A stretch of 64,000 nucleotides of DNA, from the NCBI GenBank assembly GCA_047602645.1, contig JASGGU010000001.1, positions 156,354 through 220,353 on the forward strand, written 5' to 3'. The position numbers and the translations under genes are program-made. Below the pieces are notes generated by a model that did no database searches, had not been told where the DNA came from, and was given only the letters and a program-made list of their open reading frames with translations. The DNA comes from JAEYFP01 sp047602645. GTDB taxonomy: Bacteria; Bacillota; Clostridia; Lachnospirales; Lachnospiraceae. Of the stretch, positions 41,086 to 50,531 are shown piece by piece (the stretch's first letter is position 1; each line of letters begins with the position of its first letter).

Positions 41086-41154
41086 ACTAAATTCACCGGA
41101 AAGTAAGTGTGATATGCTATGATTTTCGCATCAAGACAAAGCGAGGTGTGATGA

Positions 41155-41838
41155 TTGAATATATTAACTGTAAATGATTTATGCAAAACGTATGGAACAG
41201 GGGATACAAAGGTGGAAGCGTTGAAAAATGCCTCCTTTGCTGTTGAAAAGGGAGAATTTTCCGTTGTCATCGGTCCGTCCGGCTCCGGAAAAAGTACGAT
41301 GCTTCACATGCTGGGAGCACTCGACTATCCGACAAGCGGAAAAGTTTTTGTTGACGGCAGGGATATTTACGCAATGAAGGAGGAAGAACTGTCTGTCTTC
41401 CGCAGAAGAAATATCGGTTTTGTATTTCAGGCATATAACCTTGTTCCTGAGCTGAATGTTGAGGAAAACATGGTGCTGCCGATTCTTCTGGATTACAGAA
41501 GACCCGATCAGGAATATATTGATGAACTGACAGATATTCTCGGTCTCAGAGAACGAAGGCATCATCTGCCGGCACAGCTGTCGGGAGGACAGCAGCAGCG
41601 TGTGGCTATCGGAAGGGCACTTGCAGCCAAACCGGCCATCATTCTTGCCGACGAACCGACCGGGAATCTTGACAGTAAAAACAGCAGGGATGTGATCAAA
41701 CTGCTCCGACTGTCGGTTGAACGGTATCGCCAGACACTGGTGATGATCACACACAACCGGGATTATGCTTCTTATGCCGATCGGGTGTTTCAGGTTGAGG
41801 ATGGAATCGTTTCAGAGCTTGGGAGGAATGCGGAATGA
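41155..41838 (+). CDS. ABC exporter ATPase (MacB/BceA/LolD type)
   Basis: A 227-residue ABC ATPase with Walker A GPSGSGKST, signature LSGGQQQR, Walker B ILADEPTGNLD and the H-loop ITHNR. It is of the type that works with FtsX-like permeases. The start is a TTG at 41155, 7 bases after GAGGTG; no in-frame ATG fits better. Its stop overlaps the permease ATG (ATGA), so the two are translated together. Upstream lie the two-component genes that probably control it. Confidence 0.94.
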   Translation: MNILTVNDLCKTYGTGDTKVEALKNASFAVEKGEFSVVIGPSGSGKSTMLHMLGALDYPTSGKVFVDGRDIYAMKEEELSVFRRRNIGFVFQAYNLVPELNVEENMVLPILLDYRRPDQEYIDELTDILGLRERRHHLPAQLSGGQQQRVAIGRALAAKPAIILADEPTGNLDSKNSRDVIKLLRLSVERYRQTLVMITHNRDYASYADRVFQVEDGIVSELGRNAE

Positions 41839-44261
41839 ACAGTTACCTGGCGATTACTCCCAAATATCTTGCGGCTCATAAAAAGAATACACGGCTTACG
41901 ATCATCAGTGTTATGATTGCGGTTGCCCTCGTGACCACCATTTTTTCTATGATGGATATTTTCTGGAAATTTGAGAAGCAGCAGGTTATCAGTGATTATG
42001 GAAATTATCATATCATCCTCAATGATGTGACGCAGGAGCAGGCGGATATGGCCGCAGGGCGCATCGATGTCGAACAGGCCGTACCTTATTTGCAGCTGGA
42101 GGATGCCGAATTTAACAGCCTTGCGGCGGCTGTCATTACCGGAGATGAAGCGCTTTCCGGTATTTTTTCGGGAAGGTATAACGGTTACAGTATTTCAGAA
42201 GGTGTTTATCCGAAAGAGAAAGAGGAAGCTGTCATTGAACAGTGGGCAGCGGAAAGCTATGGACTAAAATTGGGTGATAGAATTAATGTTTCTCTGAAGG
42301 ATAGGACAGGGCAGTTTCGGATTGTCGGAATCTGTGAGAATCTTTCAAATACACAAGCGGAGGGAGTCATCGGCTTATTTATGCCGATTGAAGGAGAAAA
42401 AATGCTGTCTCCTGATTCTGAGATGCAGGTGTTGGTCCGCTTCAAGGAATCCGTAAATATTCATAAGGCCGTGCAAAATATGCTCAGTACGCTGCAGATC
42501 GGGAAAGACAGTGTTTCTTATAATGAGCGTCTGCTGGCAATGTCGGGACAGAGTATAAACAGTACGGTTCTGGGACTGTATGGGACCGGAGTCATTCTTT
42601 TTGCCCTCGTATTGGTTGCCGGGGTTACGATGATCTATAACACCTTCCATATATCAGTTATGGACAGAATCAGGCAGTTTGGCATGCTCCGCTGCATTGG
42701 CGCTTCGAAAAAGCAGATTGTAAGACTGGTGAAAAGGGAGGGGCGTTATATTGCTTTAAGGGCGATTCCTGCCGGTATTTTGACCGGTATCTTATTCACG
42801 TTTACCTGCTCTGCGATTTTGAAGTTCTATAACAGCAGCTTTTTTGCGGAGATTCCTCTTTTCAGTGTGAGTCTGATTGGAATTTTGGCAGGAATTCTGA
42901 TCGGAATCCTGACGGTTTCCCTTGCCTCTGTAAGCCCTGCCAGAAGGGCATCCCGGGTATCCCCGGTCAATGCCGTATCGGGAAGCGAAGGCAGATCTGT
43001 GAGAAAACAAAAGAAGGGAAGAATGCAGGGAATTCTTCACACGGAGATTTTGCTGGGAATCAGAAACGCGGTTTCCGGAAAGAAAACCTTCCTGCTGATG
43101 TCCGCGTCGATTGCCATCAGTGTCACGTTATTCCTCGGTTTTCAGGTATTGATTGGCTTCATGTATTCCAGTATGAAGATTCTGAAACCTTACACGCCGG
43201 ATCTGTCTATTTTGTCGGAAGAGGGACTGGATCAGGACTTGTATGCCGGACTCGCCTCGTTAAATGGTGTTGAGCGGGTATACGGAAGAATGTTTACCCA
43301 TGTGGATGCATCATTTGATGAATCCAGACTTACCGAACTCTACCGGCAGACAGTTGAAAATATTTCAAAGGACGAGAACGGAATGCTTGTGAATCCGGAG
43401 AAATCATGGCTCATATCCTATGATGCCAATCAATTGAAATGGGCCAAAACCGATTTGGTTAAAGGAACCCTCTCAGAGAAAAAGTTAAATGAAAATAACG
43501 GAATCATTGCTGTAGTACTCAATGCAAGAAACAGTATATCCATGGAAACGACAGACCTTCGGCTGGGTGACACAGTAACTGTTCAGACCGTCTTAGGGCC
43601 GAGGGAATATACGGTCATGGCAATTCTGCGCAGTGTTCCGTTTTCCGACAGCAGTTTGAATCTGACGACATTTATTACAACTGAAACGCTTTATACGGAG
43701 ATAACAGGTGATTCGGGATTTGATGTGATTGATATTCAGTTAAAAAGCCGAAATCAAAAGGATACGGTTAGCAGAATCAAAGAGATGGCGGGGACAAACA
43801 TCACGTTTTCTGATCTGCGCCAGAAGAATGCCGAGGCGGCACAAGCTTTTCTCACAATGGCCGTTTTTATCTATGGTTTTGTTCTTGTGATAGCACTGAT
43901 CAGTATTCTGAATATTATCAATACGATGCAGACCAGTGTGTCCGCCCGAATCAGCTATATTGGCGTAATGAGGGCGATCGGAATGTCAGGCGGCCAGGTT
44001 TACAAAATGATTATTTCAGAGGCGGGAGCCTATGGAATTGCCGGCTGCGTGGCAGGGGAGATTGCCGGGGTGCTTCTGCAGAAATTTCTGATTGCGGGAT
44101 TGCTTTCCGGTGCCCATATGACCTGGAAATTACCGGCGGCGCAGATGATCATTATTTTTATTTTAATTTTGAGTGCAGTACTGTTTTCGGTGACGGGTCC
44201 GATGAAGAAAATCAGAACAAAGGGAATACCGGAGACAATCAGCTCATTCGGGATCAGTTAG
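41835..44261 (+). CDS. FtsX-family ABC exporter permease
   Basis: An 808-residue permease with an N-terminal membrane segment, a large extracellular domain (about 45-245), three segments (about 250-390), a second membrane start near 420, another extracellular domain and three C-terminal segments. This duplicated MacB/FtsX layout is usual for peptide-detoxifying or lipoprotein-related exporters in Firmicutes. Together with the ATPase it would act on antimicrobial peptides or envelope lipids by mechanotransmission. It overlaps the convergent ATPase gene by 8 bases. Confidence 0.92.
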   Translation: MNSYLAITPKYLAAHKKNTRLTIISVMIAVALVTTIFSMMDIFWKFEKQQVISDYGNYHIILNDVTQEQADMAAGRIDVEQAVPYLQLEDAEFNSLAAAVITGDEALSGIFSGRYNGYSISEGVYPKEKEEAVIEQWAAESYGLKLGDRINVSLKDRTGQFRIVGICENLSNTQAEGVIGLFMPIEGEKMLSPDSEMQVLVRFKESVNIHKAVQNMLSTLQIGKDSVSYNERLLAMSGQSINSTVLGLYGTGVILFALVLVAGVTMIYNTFHISVMDRIRQFGMLRCIGASKKQIVRLVKREGRYIALRAIPAGILTGILFTFTCSAILKFYNSSFFAEIPLFSVSLIGILAGILIGILTVSLASVSPARRASRVSPVNAVSGSEGRSVRKQKKGRMQGILHTEILLGIRNAVSGKKTFLLMSASIAISVTLFLGFQVLIGFMYSSMKILKPYTPDLSILSEEGLDQDLYAGLASLNGVERVYGRMFTHVDASFDESRLTELYRQTVENISKDENGMLVNPEKSWLISYDANQLKWAKTDLVKGTLSEKKLNENNGIIAVVLNARNSISMETTDLRLGDTVTVQTVLGPREYTVMAILRSVPFSDSSLNLTTFITTETLYTEITGDSGFDVIDIQLKSRNQKDTVSRIKEMAGTNITFSDLRQKNAEAAQAFLTMAVFIYGFVLVIALISILNIINTMQTSVSARISYIGVMRAIGMSGGQVYKMIISEAGAYGIAGCVAGEIAGVLLQKFLIAGLLSGAHMTWKLPAAQMIIIFILILSAVLFSVTGPMKKIRTKGIPETISSFGIS

Positions 44262-46056
44262 CGGCTTTGCTCTTTAAATTCCGGCATCTGTTAAAGCAGG
44301 AAAATATCTCATGTTTTCTTGGCATGGCAAGCCCGGACGGAAGATAGCCGTCTTCCGCCACTGCGGAAAGCCCTTTTGTTCTTAATAGCTTTAACAGGGC
44401 GTCAACAACCTCCTGCATGCTGAAATTTCCATGAAACAGCCTCTTTTGAGCAAATGCCAGCAGATAACCGAGAGCGGCAGTCTGCTCGGGGTCTACAAGC
44501 TGTTCGACATAGTGAAGCCGAATCGTCTCTTTGTTCAGACTGACAGCATCCTGACCCATGGATTTTACCTTGGTGCGGTCGGGAAGATCATGGCCGCCTC
44601 TTCCGCCTCTTTGGCCGCGTCCGTGAGCGCTTTCATTTTGAGGCGCGCCGGCAGCAGAGCCCGGATAAAAAGGCTTTCTTGCGGCAAAGTCAGGAAGATG
44701 AAGTGTATCCTGAGAATTGCTTTCAAAGAAGCTTTCTTTGTAAAAGCCGGCGTTTTTGTAAGCTTCTTCTTTTGCGGTATTGGTAATGTCCTTTGGAAGA
44801 TAACTGTCCATCTGGATAATAAAATCGGCGGCAAAGAAAAAGGCGCCGGAGCTTCCCGCCACAAGTATGGTAGACACGCCGAGCTCCTCATAAAAGGAGT
44901 GGATCCGGCTGATAAAAGGGGTAATCGGTTCCTTGTCCTTTAATACAACTTTTTGCATCAAAGTATCCCTTACCATAAAGTTTGTGGCAGAGGTATCCTC
45001 GTCAATCAAAAGAGCCGTTGCACCGCTTTCCAGTGCTTCAATGACATTGGCAGCCTGAGAAGTAGAGCCGCTGGCATCTTCAGTGGAAAAATGGACGGTG
45101 TTTTTTCCGTTGGGCAGGTGGTTAATAAAAAGGGAAATATCGGTATTACAAATGCTTCGTCCATCCTCCGCACGGATTTTTACCGCATCTGCATCGGTAA
45201 TGACAAATTCTCTGCCGTCCCCGGCAATATGATCATAAACACCAAGCTCGAGGGCACTCAGCAGAGTGGATTTACCATGATAACCGCCGCCTACAATAAG
45301 CGTGATTCCCTTGCGGATTCCCATGCCTGAAAGCCTGCCCCGATGAGGAAGATCAAGTGTTACCTCCATGGATTCGGGAGAAGAAAATGGGACCGCTTCC
45401 TTCATAGGCCGATCGGAAATACCGGATTGCCTTGGCAGGATGGAACCGTTGGCCACGAAAGCAACCAGATCAAGCTCCGAAAGTTTTTTTCGGATAAAGA
45501 TATGGTCATCCGCCAGAAAAAGAATCCTCTGTACTTCGTCTGCATCCAGATTTTTATACAATAGGGCGGACCGAACACAGTTTGGAAGAAAGTCAAATAT
45601 TATTTTTTCGAGCTCCCCCGAACAAATAGTCCTGCCGTGTGCGGGAAATCCTGTCTCCAAACGGACAATCAGACTGCCGTCTTCCGAAGAAAGAGAGACG
45701 GCGGTTCGTTCCAGAACCTCCTGTCCGCAGTGACTGACAGATAACAGTCCGCTCTTTCCGCTGCCGTTTGCCTTAAAGTTATATTTTTGAATGAAGCTGC
45801 CAAACCGGCGCAAAAGATAATCCTGTACGGCGATACGTCTCTCCGGCAATTCATAGCATGCTCTTGGAAATCCCGCCAGGCTGCCATTTATTCTGATACT
45901 GATTTTAGAAGGGGCGGCAAAAGGATCTCCCTGCACATGATCAATGGATAGAATGTATTCGGGAAATTGGTAAGTACCTTTGGTTTCTTTATAAGCAGGA
46001 TAGCTTCTGTGGTCAATTGATTTTAACAGATGTTGCAGATCGGCAGGTGTTTTCAT
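44254..46056 (-). CDS. Predicted ATPase of the ABC class (PF09818)
   Basis: A 600-residue soluble protein. It has a Walker A-like GGGYHGKSTLL, a signature-like region near NVIEALESGATALLIDEDTS that includes the Walker B DED, and family end segments. Before the C-terminus lies a Gly/Arg-rich stretch (GRGQRGGRGG) followed by DLPDRTKVKSMGQD. This matches the conserved PF09818 ATPase family of bacteria and fungi, whose function is unknown; some link it to RNA or DNA handling. It stands alone, convergent to the exporter permease. Confidence 0.88.
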   Translation of the reverse strand: MKTPADLQHLLKSIDHRSYPAYKETKGTYQFPEYILSIDHVQGDPFAAPSKISIRINGSLAGFPRACYELPERRIAVQDYLLRRFGSFIQKYNFKANGSGKSGLLSVSHCGQEVLERTAVSLSSEDGSLIVRLETGFPAHGRTICSGELEKIIFDFLPNCVRSALLYKNLDADEVQRILFLADDHIFIRKKLSELDLVAFVANGSILPRQSGISDRPMKEAVPFSSPESMEVTLDLPHRGRLSGMGIRKGITLIVGGGYHGKSTLLSALELGVYDHIAGDGREFVITDADAVKIRAEDGRSICNTDISLFINHLPNGKNTVHFSTEDASGSTSQAANVIEALESGATALLIDEDTSATNFMVRDTLMQKVVLKDKEPITPFISRIHSFYEELGVSTILVAGSSGAFFFAADFIIQMDSYLPKDITNTAKEEAYKNAGFYKESFFESNSQDTLHLPDFAARKPFYPGSAAGAPQNESAHGRGQRGGRGGHDLPDRTKVKSMGQDAVSLNKETIRLHYVEQLVDPEQTAALGYLLAFAQKRLFHGNFSMQEVVDALLKLLRTKGLSAVAEDGYLPSGLAMPRKHEIFSCFNRCRNLKSKAAN

Positions 46057-46152
46057 CGTGACAATACTCCTTTATGTTATTTTGGATAGTACGGAATGAG
46101 CAGTAATAGATACGGCGCTGCCCACTTGATTTTTTAATGCGGAATACTTATA

Positions 46153-46170
46153 ATATATCAAATGATATAT
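46153..46170. promoter_or_regulatory. AT-rich palindrome upstream of the GNAT gene
   Basis: ATATATCA and TGATATAT are separated by two A bases. It lies 33 bases before the GTG start and could be an operator for a dimeric repressor. No more can be said. Confidence 0.35.
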
Positions 46171-46202
46171 ATCATTATTTAATGGATGAAAGGAGCAGAA
46201 CG

Positions 46203-46658
46203 GTGAAACCATATAAAATCATCAGAACAGAGCAGGCGGATTTGCCAAAAATCCTGGAACTTCAGTATCTGGCATATCAAAGTGAAGCAAGAATGCTTGA
46301 TGATTTCTCTATTCCGCCGCTGAGCCAAACGCTTCAGGAGATTGAAGAGGAGCATAAAAAGGGTATCATCTTAAAAGCCGTGAATGAAGCCGGAACAATG
46401 ATTGGCTCCGTGCGCGGATATAAAAATTCCGGCACGCTGTATATTGGAAAGTTGATCGTGCATCCAAAGATGCAGGGCAGGGGTATCGGTACACAGCTGC
46501 TGGACGAAATAGAAAGACTTTACCCGCAGACACGATACGAGCTGTTTACAAGCAGCAGGAGCGAGAGAAATTTACAGTTGTATGAACGGCTGGGTTACTC
46601 CCGGTTCAAAGAAAAACAGATTTCAGATAACCTGACTTTTATATACCTGGAGAAGTAG
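46203..46658 (+). CDS. GNAT-family N-acetyltransferase
   Basis: A 151-residue acetyltransferase. The acetyl-CoA loop is clear: LIVHPKMQGRGIGTQLLDEIE, followed by the NLQLYERLGYSRF motif of the fourth strand. The GTG at 46203 is chosen because AAGGAG lies 7 bases upstream; a start at 46137 would add residues outside the fold. The substrate amine is unknown. It lies between two convergent or divergent genes without functional links. Confidence 0.87.
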   Translation: MKPYKIIRTEQADLPKILELQYLAYQSEARMLDDFSIPPLSQTLQEIEEEHKKGIILKAVNEAGTMIGSVRGYKNSGTLYIGKLIVHPKMQGRGIGTQLLDEIERLYPQTRYELFTSSRSERNLQLYERLGYSRFKEKQISDNLTFIYLEK

Positions 46659-46690
46659 AACACCGCAATGCCTGAAGGTCTTTTACAAAT

Positions 46691-47464
46691 TTACTTCTTT
46701 TTATAAGGTTCGTCGGACGGATACCCGCCTGCAAGTTTTTGGATGCTGCGGGGAATTGCATCCCGAGAGTTTTTCCAGTCGGCGTTCTGATTGCGATAGT
46801 CAAACTTGTCGGCAAACCAGGAGATATCCTCCTCAATGCGTTTCATATGAGTCTGTGTGAGTGAAAAGAGCAGCGGGAAGAAGGTTTCCTGCTGTTTTTG
46901 GCTCAGTCTGCTTTCCGCGGCGTTCATGATGTCCTTCAAGTGATGCAGGCAGAAACCTTTGCTGTTTTTGACCGTATCGATAAATGCAGGCTCATTTTTG
47001 TATAAATAAAAGAAAGTATCCATATACCGTTCATATGTTTTATTGTAGTAGTCACACACATAACAGGATTGTTCCTTTTCCTCAAGAAAGCGGGAAAGGG
47101 AGTTGCGGGAACCATTTTCCTTTTCGGTCCGCCTGCGAAAGAAGTGGAAAAAAGCCGGCGCCGGACCGTGGTTGAATTTTTTGATTTGGGAATCCAGCTC
47201 CCGATTAAGCCGGCGGATATGTGTTTTGAGTATCAATGCATTTCCGAGGGAATTGCCGTATTCATACATCATCTGTAAATGATGCCGGCAGAAGCCCGCT
47301 TTGTCCGTTGCCTCCCGAATATCACTTTCCATATAGGAAGCTCCGGAGCCGAGAACAAAATCAATAGAGTCCTGCTCAAGCTTTCGTTCAATATGGCAGA
47401 AAGGACATTCCTCATTTGCCTGAAACGCATCATTCAGCGGAATTGTAAACAATTTTTCTTTCAT
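46691..47464 (-). CDS. Cys/His-rich protein, DUF6062-like
   Basis: A 257-residue protein with two similar parts. Each has a CxxC followed further on by FCxHHL: CPFC and FCRHHL in the first, CYVC and FCLHHL in the second. This pattern suggests two zinc-binding knuckles. It resembles a clostridial family I recall as DUF6062; the assignment is not certain. No enzyme motif is seen. The role is unknown. Confidence 0.75.
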   Translation of the reverse strand: MKEKLFTIPLNDAFQANEECPFCHIERKLEQDSIDFVLGSGASYMESDIREATDKAGFCRHHLQMMYEYGNSLGNALILKTHIRRLNRELDSQIKKFNHGPAPAFFHFFRRRTEKENGSRNSLSRFLEEKEQSCYVCDYYNKTYERYMDTFFYLYKNEPAFIDTVKNSKGFCLHHLKDIMNAAESRLSQKQQETFFPLLFSLTQTHMKRIEEDISWFADKFDYRNQNADWKNSRDAIPRSIQKLAGGYPSDEPYKKK

Positions 47465-47592
47465 CAGAGCAATTTCTCCCGTTTGAGATCTTATTTCTTT
47501 TTCTTAGTTTTTCCATAGTCCGGCCTTACGGCGGGAATATAATACTATTCTACATGATATTCCCTTATTTATCAATTTTTTTCACCCTCACA

Positions 47593-47621
47593 TTGCGCCC
47601 TCTGACTGAATGAGTTATAAT
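47593..47621 (+). promoter_or_regulatory. Candidate promoter of the PfkB-like gene
   Basis: TTGCGC (47593-47598) and TATAAT (47616-47621) are 17 bases apart, 41 bases before the ATG. AAAGGAGG follows as the ribosome-binding site. Confidence 0.6.
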
Positions 47622-47662
47622 AAAGCTGACAAAGCGGGTGAATCTAATTAAAGGAGGTATCC

Positions 47663-48586
47663 ATGGCAAAATTTGTTGTAGCGGGAATTGTTCAGATAGA
47701 AACCATTGTAAAAGTTGATCGTATCCCGATCCAATATATGCCGATCGTATGTCAGCCGAATACGATTTTTACGAATATGGGCGGCGATGCATATAATGAG
47801 AGCCTTGCTCTCAAGGCGCTCGGAAATGACGTGGACTTTCTTTCGATGATCGGGAAGAACGATATGGGCAGGCTTACTTGTATCAGTGATACCAATTATC
47901 ATCTTGACATTTCTCATGTAAAGCCGGTTTTGGAGGAGACACCGACAGCGGTCGTATTATACGATCGGGAACGGCAGCAGCAGATTTATGAGGATATCAA
48001 AGACATCCATGATGCCGTCTATGATCTTCGGCTGTTTCAGGAGTGCATTACCGACGCCGACACGGTTATTCTGGCAAATGCGCACTTCTGTATTCCTCTT
48101 GCACGGGCGGCGAAAGAGGCGGGAAAGACACTCGCGGTGAATTTCCGGGGGTTTTGTGAGGAAAAAGAACCGCATAACGAGGAGCTGCTGCGCCTGGCGG
48201 ATATTGTATACTTAGGAGATGATAATATCATTGATTCTTCCTATGATTTTGTAAAGAAGCTGGCGGATACCTATGGATCACAGGTCGTCATTCTGGGGCA
48301 GGGCGCAAAGGGATTGATTATTTATTCGAGGAAAGATGATCTGATCGCGCATTACCATACGGTAAAGACAAATGAAATCGTAAATACGGTAGGAGCCGGT
48401 AATTCGTTGTTTTCCTGTTTCCTGCATTTTTATATCAGCACAGGGGACGCTGTGCGTGCGGTCAAAAATGCCCTGCTCTTTGCATCCTATAAAATTGGGT
48501 TTATGGGAACCTCTAACGGCTTTTTGAGCGAGGACAGGCTGGAACACTGGTACAGACTGATTTGGCGTGAGGATGAGAGAAATTAA
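47663..48586 (+). CDS. PfkB/ribokinase-family protein with Asn in place of the catalytic Asp
   Basis: A 307-residue protein of the PfkB sugar-kinase fold. The first signature (NMGGDAYNESLALKALG) is intact and would bind the sugar. The second signature reads NTVGAGNSLF where active kinases have GAGD; the change is at residue 247, encoded by AAT at 48401-48403. That Asp normally activates the sugar hydroxyl, so the protein may be a weak kinase, a sugar sensor, or use another base. The rest of the ATP site looks complete. It lies 15 bases before the rRNA methyltransferase gene and is probably cotranscribed with it. Confidence 0.85.
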   Translation: MAKFVVAGIVQIETIVKVDRIPIQYMPIVCQPNTIFTNMGGDAYNESLALKALGNDVDFLSMIGKNDMGRLTCISDTNYHLDISHVKPVLEETPTAVVLYDRERQQQIYEDIKDIHDAVYDLRLFQECITDADTVILANAHFCIPLARAAKEAGKTLAVNFRGFCEEKEPHNEELLRLADIVYLGDDNIIDSSYDFVKKLADTYGSQVVILGQGAKGLIIYSRKDDLIAHYHTVKTNEIVNTVGAGNSLFSCFLHFYISTGDAVRAVKNALLFASYKIGFMGTSNGFLSEDRLEHWYRLIWREDERN

Positions 48587-48601
48587 AAAGGAGAACGGAT
48601 C

Positions 48602-50008
48602 ATGCTTCCGGAACAGTTTCAGGACAGAATGAAGGAGCTTTTAGGAGAGGAATATGCATTCTTTCTAAAGAGCTATGAGAATAAGCAATATAAAGCGCTG
48701 CGCCTCAATCCGCTGAAAACGGACAGGGCGCAGTTCCTTGTCGGCGATTGTGCGCCGCTTCGGCCGGTTCCGTGGGAAGAGAACGGATTTTATTATGACG
48801 AGGGACTTAAGCCCGGCAGGCACTCGTATCATGAGGCGGGAGTCTATTATATTCAGGAGCCGAGCGCCATGGCACCTGCGGGTTATTTGGAGGCAAGGCC
48901 CGGCGAACGGGTGCTCGATCTGTGTGCGGCGCCCGGCGGAAAGAGTACGCAGCTTGCCGGGGCCATGCGGGGAGAAGGGCTGTTGATCTGCAATGAGATT
49001 CATCCGGCAAGGGCCAAAATTTTATCTGAAAACATCGAACGGTTTGGTGTACGGGGTGCGCTCGTAACAAATGAGACGCCGCAGGCTCTCGCGGGAGTAT
49101 TCTCGGATTATTTTCATAAGATTCTCGTGGATGCGCCTTGTTCGGGTGAAGGGATGTTCCGTAAGAATGAGGAGGCATTTTCGGAATGGAGCATCGAAAA
49201 TATTCGGCTGTGTGCGGACAGGCAGGATGAAATTCTGGATTGTGCGGCGCAGATGCTGCGCCCGGGCGGGAGGCTTGTCTATTCGACCTGTACGTTTGCG
49301 CCTGAGGAGAATGAAGGCAGTATTGGCCGTTTTTTAAGGCGGCACCCCGAATATAGGGTGCTTCCTGTGAAAAAGACGGGCGGGATGTCGGACGGCATGC
49401 CCGTGTGGGCTTTTCGAGAGGAGGAGATCATTGCTTCCCTGAAAAATACGATCCGTCTGTGGCCGCATCATCTGGAGGGAGAAGGGCATTTTATCGCAGT
49501 GCTTGAAAAAGCCGGGAGCGTGCCGGAGGACTTTCGGGGCTATAGCAGGTACGGCTTTGAAAAAGGGATTATGGAGCAGGAAATGCAGGATTATCTGCTG
49601 TTTCAGAAACAATATCTGAATAAAAGAATGGACGGTACTTTTTATAAGTTCGGTGATCAGCTTTATCTGGCACCGGAGGGATTGCCTTCCCTTCATAAAC
49701 TTAAGGTGCTTCGTCCGGGACTGCACCTCGGAACGCTGTTAAAAAACCGATTCGAACCGTCGCATGCGCTCGCGTTGTCATTGAAACCGACGGAAGCCGT
49801 TTATACGACGGCGCTTTCCTCAAAGGATCCGGATGTATACCGGTATCTAAGCGGACAGACGTTAAGCAGGGAAGGAGAGAAAGGCTGGTATCTCGTTACG
49901 GTGGATGGCTATAGTCTCGGCTGGGGTAAGCTTACAGGAGGCATTCTTAAAAACCACTATCCGAAGGGGCTGCGCAAAAATTTGGAAGCCCCTTTGGGCA
50001 GTGGTTAG
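48602..50008 (+). CDS. rsmF: rRNA (cytosine-C5)-methyltransferase, RsmF/NOL1-NOP2-sun family
   Basis: A 468-residue methyltransferase. The S-adenosylmethionine site (VLDLCAAPGGKSTQLA) is followed by the two catalytic cysteines of this family in VDAPCSGEGMFRK and YSTCTF. A C-terminal domain of the RsmF type (about residues 300-468) probably helps bind the ribosomal RNA. It should methylate a cytosine in 16S rRNA (or tRNA) at carbon 5. AAAGGAG precedes the ATG. It is close behind the PfkB-like gene. Confidence 0.92.
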   Translation: MLPEQFQDRMKELLGEEYAFFLKSYENKQYKALRLNPLKTDRAQFLVGDCAPLRPVPWEENGFYYDEGLKPGRHSYHEAGVYYIQEPSAMAPAGYLEARPGERVLDLCAAPGGKSTQLAGAMRGEGLLICNEIHPARAKILSENIERFGVRGALVTNETPQALAGVFSDYFHKILVDAPCSGEGMFRKNEEAFSEWSIENIRLCADRQDEILDCAAQMLRPGGRLVYSTCTFAPEENEGSIGRFLRRHPEYRVLPVKKTGGMSDGMPVWAFREEEIIASLKNTIRLWPHHLEGEGHFIAVLEKAGSVPEDFRGYSRYGFEKGIMEQEMQDYLLFQKQYLNKRMDGTFYKFGDQLYLAPEGLPSLHKLKVLRPGLHLGTLLKNRFEPSHALALSLKPTEAVYTTALSSKDPDVYRYLSGQTLSREGEKGWYLVTVDGYSLGWGKLTGGILKNHYPKGLRKNLEAPLGSG

Positions 50009-50020
50009 CAGATGATATAC

Positions 50021-50386
50021 TTATGGATTTGTAACGTGCTTTTTCAGCGCCTGAAAGCTCTCGTCGCTGATGACATGCTCGATTTTGCAGGCATCTTCGG
50101 CAGCAACTGCGGAAGCAACGCCGAGTGTCTCAAGCCAGGAGGATAAAAGCTGATGTTTCTCATAAACGTGCTCAGCGATTTCCCTACCGGCATCCGTCAG
50201 GTAGATAAATCCCGCTTCAGTCACGGTAATATGCTTTTTTTCGCGCAGATTTTTCATCGCAACGCTGATACTGGACTTTTTAAATCCAAGTTCCTGTGCG
50301 ACGTCGACGGAGCGGACGACCGGAAGTGTTTTGCTCAAAACCAAAATCGTTTCCAAATAATTTTCTGCTGATTCATTGACTGCCAT
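50021..50386 (-). CDS. DtxR/MntR-family metal-dependent regulator
   Basis: A 121-residue regulator with the winged helix ESAENYLETILVLS...VDVAQELGFKKSSISVAMKNL and the metal-binding dimer domain that follows (AEHVYEKHQLL, CKIEHVIS). It lacks a C-terminal SH3-like domain, so it is of the short MntR type and probably senses manganese or iron. The ATG at 50386 follows GAGGT; longer starts at 50410 and 50437 have no good site. The targets are not evident here, as no metal transporter lies next to it. Confidence 0.9.
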   Translation of the reverse strand: MAVNESAENYLETILVLSKTLPVVRSVDVAQELGFKKSSISVAMKNLREKKHITVTEAGFIYLTDAGREIAEHVYEKHQLLSSWLETLGVASAVAAEDACKIEHVISDESFQALKKHVTNP

Positions 50387-50449
50387 AGTATCAACCTCAC
50401 TTTTAGCCATTATATCATATTTTTTCCAATAAGGCAAAGGGGAAATCCA

Positions 50450-50478
50450 TTGACAAATGGGTCTAATTAAAATATATT
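50450..50478 (+). promoter_or_regulatory. Promoter of the beta-mannosidase operon
   Basis: TTGACA (50450-50455) and TATATT (50473-50478) are 17 bases apart, 53 bases before the ATG. Confidence 0.75.
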
Positions 50479-50531
50479 AAAAATAGGTTAATTTTATTAA
50501 AAACAGGGGCTTTTCACGAAGGAGTATAGAT

